Positions 59,301-64,000 of a stretch of 64,000 bases of DNA are shown piece after piece. The translations under genes and the position numbers were made by a program. This DNA is from Fragilariopsis cylindrus CCMP1102. Taxonomy: Eukaryota > Bacillariophyta > Bacillariophyceae > Bacillariales > Bacillariaceae. Every line of letters begins with the position of its first letter. Position 1 is the stretch's first letter. Where the stretch lies: contig FMBT01000296.1 in NCBI GenBank assembly GCA_900095095.1, forward strand, positions 670,904 through 734,903. The letters are read 5' to 3'. A model generated the notes under the pieces. The model worked only from the letters and a program-made list of their open reading frames with translations, did not search any database and was not told the DNA's origin.

Positions 59301-61663
59301 TACTTGTGACAGCACTTTGGACAGAATTCGGTGCACCACTCGGATTAGAGCTAGGGGAAAGACTAGGAACAGAACTTGGTGAAAGGCTGGGACTTGCACT
59401 TGGGTCAAGACTTGGAACAGAACTCGGAAGAGAACTTGCTGAAAGTTTGTTCCCGAAGCTCGGTCTGGAGCTAGGAGTAGTACCTTGGACTGCATGTGGG
59501 ACAGAACTCGGTGCGCCGCTCGGATCCGGACTAGGAGGTGAAAGACTAGGAACAGAACTTGCACTTGGGTCAAGACTTCGAACAGAACTCGGAAGAGAAC
59601 TTGGTGAAAGACTGGGCCCGTAGCTCGGTCTTGAAGTAGGAGTAGTACTTGGGACAGCACTTAGGACAGAACTAGGAGAAGCACTCGGATCAACACTTGG
59701 TTTTGTGCCTGGATCCGCACTCGGTTCCGAAATAGGGACCTCACTGGGAGCAAGGGTAGGGGCAGCGCTCGGATGAAGACTAGGGATGAAACTGGGTGCA
59801 GCACTCGGCAATAAACTTGGTTCGAAACTGGGCAAGCTACTTGGTGAAAGACTGGGACCTGCGCTTGGGTCAAGAATTGGAGTAGAACTGGGGTCAAGAC
59901 TTGGAACAGAACTAGGAAAACCACTGGGCAAAGTACTTGATGTAAAACTTGGGACAACACTCGGCTTTCTACTCGGATCCAGACTAGGAGTAGAGCTAGG
60001 TAAATCACTTGGTGATTGACTTGGCCGAAGGATTGTGAAACCGATCGGTGATTTCGTTGTCTTTATAGTTGATGAAACTGTAGGAGATTCCGTTGGTGAT
60101 ATCGTCTCACGATCAGTTGGTAAGGTCGTAGGTGGATCCGTTGTCGTCGACATCGTAGGTGAATCCGTTTTTGAATCAGTAGGATAAACGGTTCTTAAAT
60201 TAGTAGGTGATGCCGATGGACTATCAGCGGGTGAATCTGTAGGTAATGCGGCAGGTGGTGTAAAACGATTTTCGATTGGTGATGAAGTCGGAGAATCGGA
60301 TGGACGTAAGGTAGGATCAGCTTTTGTAGGGAAAATAGTTGGCGAATCCGAAGGTGACGATGTTGGTACAGGTGACGGTTTTATTATAACAGTATAACTA
60401 AGAGCTTCTATATATCCACCAGATATTATTGCTTCTGTAACTAATTCAGTTGCATCATCTGCATTACAAGATCCACCGTTATTGATGACACTAATAGTAA
60501 ATATATAACATGTTGTTACATCTTCAGGAATATTCTTATTATCTGGATATACATTATTACAATTTGTTGTCTTTGGTATGATGACTTTTACAATACAATC
60601 CTTATAGGGACTGGCTGATAGGTCATCATCGATATCTAAGATTTCTTTCGTTATACTTGTAAGATCTATAATCAAATTCCTTTTTGGCAATGAACGAGTA
60701 GATGGACCAGCTAATCCATCAACGCTTGCCAAATCTAATGTATCAAATGGTGTAGGTGCATTAGTTGAACGTTTCGTTGTCGGGTTCTTCGTTTTCTTCA
60801 CCTTCTTCGTACGTTTGGTTTTGCTTTTTGATTTCTTTGTGTTTAATTTCTTCGACTTTTTGCTCTTTTGAATGTTACTCTTATCATCTCCTTTGCCTTT
60901 GCCTTCACTCTTTCTGCTTTTTGACTTCTACTTGTTTCGTCTCTTTGGCTTTTGCCTTCACTCTTTCCACTTTTTGACTTCTACTTATTTCGTCTCTTTG
61001 ACCTTTCCCTTCACTCTTTCTGCTTTTTTGACTTTTACTTATTTCGTCTCTTTGGCCTTTCCCTTCACTCCTTCTGCTCTTTTGACTTCTACTTGTTTCG
61101 TCTCTTTGGCTTTTGCCTTTACTCTTTCTGCTTTTTTGACTTTTGCTTATTTCGTCTCTTTGGCCTTTGCCTTTGCCTTCACTCTTTCCGCTTTTGTTGC
61201 TTTTCAAGCCCTTCTCCAAACTCAGTAGGTCCCGTACTAACGGTTTCACTTTGTTTGAATCATCTTTCTTATAGTAACCGGCATCATAGGCACCGTCGTA
61301 ATCATATGCTACACTGCCGTCAACAACTTTTGCCGTCGCAGTAGTATAATTTCGTAGCAACTCTCGGTAGAAATTCTTAGCAAACAGGACAAATTCTTCT
61401 GTGGTGGTGGTAATGGACAAATTCTCGCCGTTGTTGTAGTTGTAGTTATTGCTGCTGTTATTAATAATTCTACCAGTAGGAAGGAGGCTGACAAATAAGA
61501 AACCGGATCCGGCAGCTACCAACGTTAATAACAGTGATAGAAGTAACAGCGAATTACTCCTTCCAAAACAACGCGATCGATGTTCTTGTTGTTGATAATG
61601 GTCGTTCACTCTCTCATTGTGTAGTACAGTAGTAAGTGATTTGTGTATATTGGTACTATTCAT
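53313..61663 (-). CDS. Giant Pro-Ser repeat surface protein with somatomedin-B-like C-terminus (frameshifted as given)
   Basis: About 2780 residues if read through. It starts at the ATG at 61663 with a basic N-terminus and one membrane anchor (LLLLSLLLTLVAAGSGFLFV). Next come a Lys/Ser/Arg repeat (KSQKSRKSEGKGQRDE units, about 61195-60905) and an ordered region (60780-60380) with LDLASVDGLAGPS, YKDCIVKVIIP and TCYIFTISVINNGGSCN. Then follows a Pro/Ser/Thr stalk, and about 35 copies of a 52-residue unit (PSSIPSELPSSIPSEVPSGL and so on). It ends with a cysteine domain of ten cysteines containing CYCDDLC and FGDCCSDVCDFC, the somatomedin-B pattern. The frame changes at two adjacent KSQKS units near 60895 and 60950 (each one base short) and at 54645-54649 (A5 instead of A4 in one 156-bp unit). 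These may be assembly errors or real mutations. Probably a cell-wall or adhesive mucilage protein; the role is inferred. Confidence 0.7.
53534..59069 (-). repeat. Array of about 35 units of 156 bp
   Basis: GGATCAAAACTAGGAGAAGA recurs every 156 bp from 53548 to 59009, with units identical to the eye. Exceptions are one inserted A (54645-54649) and one variant unit at 57805-57920 (AATGAAACTGCGGACAG, and ACTTGGATC in place of ACTCGGATC). The same AATGAAACTGCGGACA variant occurs at the array border (59060). Since 156 is a multiple of 3 and the unit lacks stops in several frames, long frames also exist on the opposite strand and in another minus frame. Confidence 0.95.
60905..61200 (-). repeat. 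54-bp repeat coding basic Lys-Ser-Gln units
   Basis: Five to six units of 53-54 bp (plus strand: CTTTTTTGACTTCTACTT, then TTTCGTCTCTTTGGCC). The two units nearest the repeat stalk have T5 rather than T6 at the same place and are one base short, which breaks the reading frame twice. Confidence 0.85.
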
Positions 61664-62581
61664 TCGAGGATTTATTTGTTCGTATAATATTTGTATTCTT
61701 CCTTTTTCTCTTTCTCCTTTTCTGATATATTTTCTGATATATTATGACACAATCATCGAAATGAATATACAAGACTACGGTAGATGGGAGGAGATGACAT
61801 TGCATCACTCCCATACAGTAAATTTATTACTCATTTTTTGTTTTAAAAAAATGATCTTGTTACGACACAAAGCACTTGATATCCACATAGTATATATGTT
61901 CTTGTATATATGTATGAATATTATAATATAGGACTAATATACTAAAATATAAGACCTAGGTAGCGGGAGGTTCAACAATTAAGTATTTAACTAAAACGGC
62001 ACATTGTTGCCTTATTCTTGACCTTTTTCAGTATATAGTGTAGTCGCTTCAACTTCCGATATCAAATGTCTTCTCAGGTATTTCCTCGTCGCGCAGGAAA
62101 ATATCAGCTGAGAACCGTATTTACAGATTCAACTGACGTAATTATGCAACAAAATGTTACTAGTATGCAATTGCCGAAAATCGTATTTACAAGATTCAAC
62201 TGACGTGATGAGGCAATAAAATGCTACTATTGTGCAAATTTAAAAATATACGGTAGACGTCGATGTATTCTTCTCTTCACGGTACCGTGGTCGCGTCTAC
62301 GTAGCTTCAACATACTACCAGCTGGTAATTACGATAGAAAATCGGATCAGACCGTTACGAATAATAATATATATAAACGCAATCTAATCATAGTTTCAGC
62401 GGTAATTTCTAACTTCAAGGGAAGAACAAGAAGAACGCGACGAGAGGAGTGAGTCAGTGGTCGTGTCGAATATATTATAAAAATAGAGCTACTACTGTAG
62501 TCAAAGAAGTTTCGACTTGCGTCTTTCTTGTAAAAAGTGCCTGTTATCGAAACTACTGACGCGATTCTTAATACCAACGCC
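61664..62581. other. Upstream region of the giant gene
   Basis: No gene. A phrase shared by 62115-62145 and 62185-62212 (TTTACA-GATTCAACTGACGT-AT) shows a 70-bp direct repeat (62110-62230). Confidence 0.5.
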
Positions 62582-64000
62582 AATATAAAAACTAAATAAT
62601 GCCAAAATTTTACTAGTAATTATTAGTCTAGTATATTAACAACTTTAGCATCAAGTATATACACCTAAAAGGTCATATTTTTGGAAATAAAGACTATGAA
62701 GTTTACAATTGACCTATTGGATGGAGAATTCTTACATTCCTTAGTCTTGTGAGCCTACTGGTATCTCACAATGTAGGCTCACACATAGCACACATCATCT
62801 TTTTATAAGATATCTTGTTCAGGACACAAAGCAGGGTAGAACTTTCAAGAAAGTACTTCTTTTTGGTCAGGGATACTTCCTCTACCTTACTATGTGGGTA
62901 ATAATAATGATTCTAAAATATGTTGGAGTTGCTCCTTCAGTTCATGCATACATTCCTTTACAATGACTAGCCTTTAACGCACAATGTTACTAGTTAATTT
63001 GTTGGGGCTATTATTTTTGCTAGAAGAACTTTTTTTGGAAAATAAAACCATGGAACCCATTATATACTTAATATTTATATGTCTGCAGGAAAAACATTGG
63101 TGAACAGGGATTCTCTTTCTTCGTCAAGGACCAAAAACCAATTTATACCCTATTTTAGCTAAAATCCACTAAAATAATTTTGCACGAGGTGTAGCATGTG
63201 AACCAGAGGCCCTAATAGTTGGGGCTTTAGGTGGGTTAGTTTATTGATGAGTATTTGTGTGGAAATACCTGTCAAAATTTGTGTTGGAGCAATTTTCAGC
63301 CCAATAAATCACTATTTTAACTACAGTCCTTGATTGGTTTTTAAATATGAGATATTTTGGAAAACAGGGGTAAACTGCAATTACATCCAAAATAATGGTT
63401 AGTTGGTATGATGATGCTTTCCCAATCACAAGTCCATATGTCCTAGTGAGGACAGGGAATCAATTCTGTGTTCTAATCTACCTGGTGGTATGTGTAAATA
63501 AAGATAATGAAAGCTGTGTTTGGGTTATAATCTTACTTTGTAGTGTGGATGGTGTGTTTATTACTTATTTTAATATATAGAAATGACAGTAACAAATACC
63601 AGATGTAGTACTTTATCTTAACAAAAGCAGTATAGAGATGGTTTGCAGCAGACACTTACTGGCAGATATGGGTATGTTTTGAAAGTCAATTCACTGTTGT
63701 GAAAGGGGGAAAAAAAGATTTTGATTAGAAATTTTGATAAACAACAAATTTGAAAGGCTTACATGGGACAAAACCAGAGAGTTTGGGTGCACTAACATGT
63801 ATTTAATGTACTAGTACATTGTGTTTGCCTCCTACAACTTTCCTGTTCTTGTGCTTGAGAAATAAAATTTGTTTTGCTGTTGATGCACACACACACACAC
63901 ACACACAACCAGATTTTCCACAAGAAATGAACAACATAACATCTAATTTGAAGAGAAAACATGTATGTACACATGCCCACACAACAGCATGAAATAACAA
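62582..64000 (+). repeat. Dispersed repeat family, copy D, running off the window
   Basis: Starts abruptly with AAAAACTAAATAATGCC, one base different from the 14-bp terminal sequence proposed for copy A. It then follows copy C (TTTAGCATCAAGTATATACACC; AAGCAGGGTAGAACTT; TTTAGCTAAAATCCACT) to about 63430. Near 63780-63860 it enters one degenerate satellite unit (TTTGGGTGCACTAACATG, then GCCTCCTAC). A CA repeat lies at 63885-63907. The right end is outside the window. Confidence 0.65.

Noticed and set aside
54602-59623. Plus-strand frame of 1673 codons (LG-rich repeats)
   Set aside because: It mirrors the 156-bp array on the other strand, has no unique domain or splice signals, and the minus strand supplies the anchor and the cysteine domain.
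54643-59660. Second minus-strand frame (HQVVFPALLLV-type repeats)
   Set aside because: An alternative reading of the same stop-free repeat; only its end after the A5 shift belongs to the real protein.
61617-61931. Plus-strand frames opposite the start of the giant gene
   Set aside because: Hydrophobic readings of AT-rich upstream DNA without a recognisable pattern.
62347-62583. 78-codon minus frame upstream of copy D
   Set aside because: No ATG near the start and no conserved feature.

Overview
The window looks like nuclear DNA of a diatom, probably a pennate one. The evidence is AT-rich sequence, short GT-AG introns, many simple repeats, and protein types typical of diatoms: secreted Pro-Thr and Pro-Ser-x-x-Pro-Ser proteins, a BTB-type gene of the diatom kind, six-cysteine secreted domains, and a lineage-specific acidic or serine-rich family. 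The organism call is inference; no rRNA or organelle marker is present. I found no convincing tRNA, rRNA or CRISPR array.

Layout. 1-871 holds the 5' part of a DUF1415 gene (minus strand) that runs off the window. 1594-2779 is a BTB/POZ gene broken into three frames. 3936-6441 (minus) is a three-exon urea-transporter gene with an EF-hand tail. 9613-10640 (minus) is a two-exon TMEM208/SND2-like ER protein. 12018-24197 is a head-to-tail cluster of three paralogous secreted proteins. Each has a large first exon, followed by a string of tiny exons coding Pro-Thr repeats; two of them end in a Pro-Ser exon. 24331-25044 is a decayed gene, 25608-26051 a small secreted cysteine protein, and 34447-36809 a five-exon prolyl 4-hydroxylase with a 20-nt microexon. 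Three genes (26679-27368, 37997-38752, 39930-40325) share a weak motif and look like one diatom-restricted family. 46161-47243 is an acidic low-complexity protein. 53313-61663 (minus) is a very large Pro-Ser repeat protein with a membrane anchor, about 35 nearly identical 156-bp repeats and a C-terminal somatomedin-B-like cysteine domain.

Between these lie repeats. One dispersed family has four copies (6835-8792, 31559-34015 inverted, 47818-50608, 62582 to the end) and carries an internal satellite of about 190 bp. A 1.17-kb element has perfect 38-bp terminal inverted repeats (40395-41563), and a 163-bp MITE-like element lies at 29937-30099. Several gene relics are also present.

Functionally the secreted genes suggest cell-surface or frustule/mucilage biology. 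The three-gene cluster and the giant Pro-Ser protein share the Pro-Ser-x-x-Pro-Ser style, and the prolyl 4-hydroxylase could in principle act on such proline-rich secreted proteins; that link is inference only. Intron-exon models were built by eye from GT-AG sites, reading frame and family expectation, and have not been tested with transcripts.
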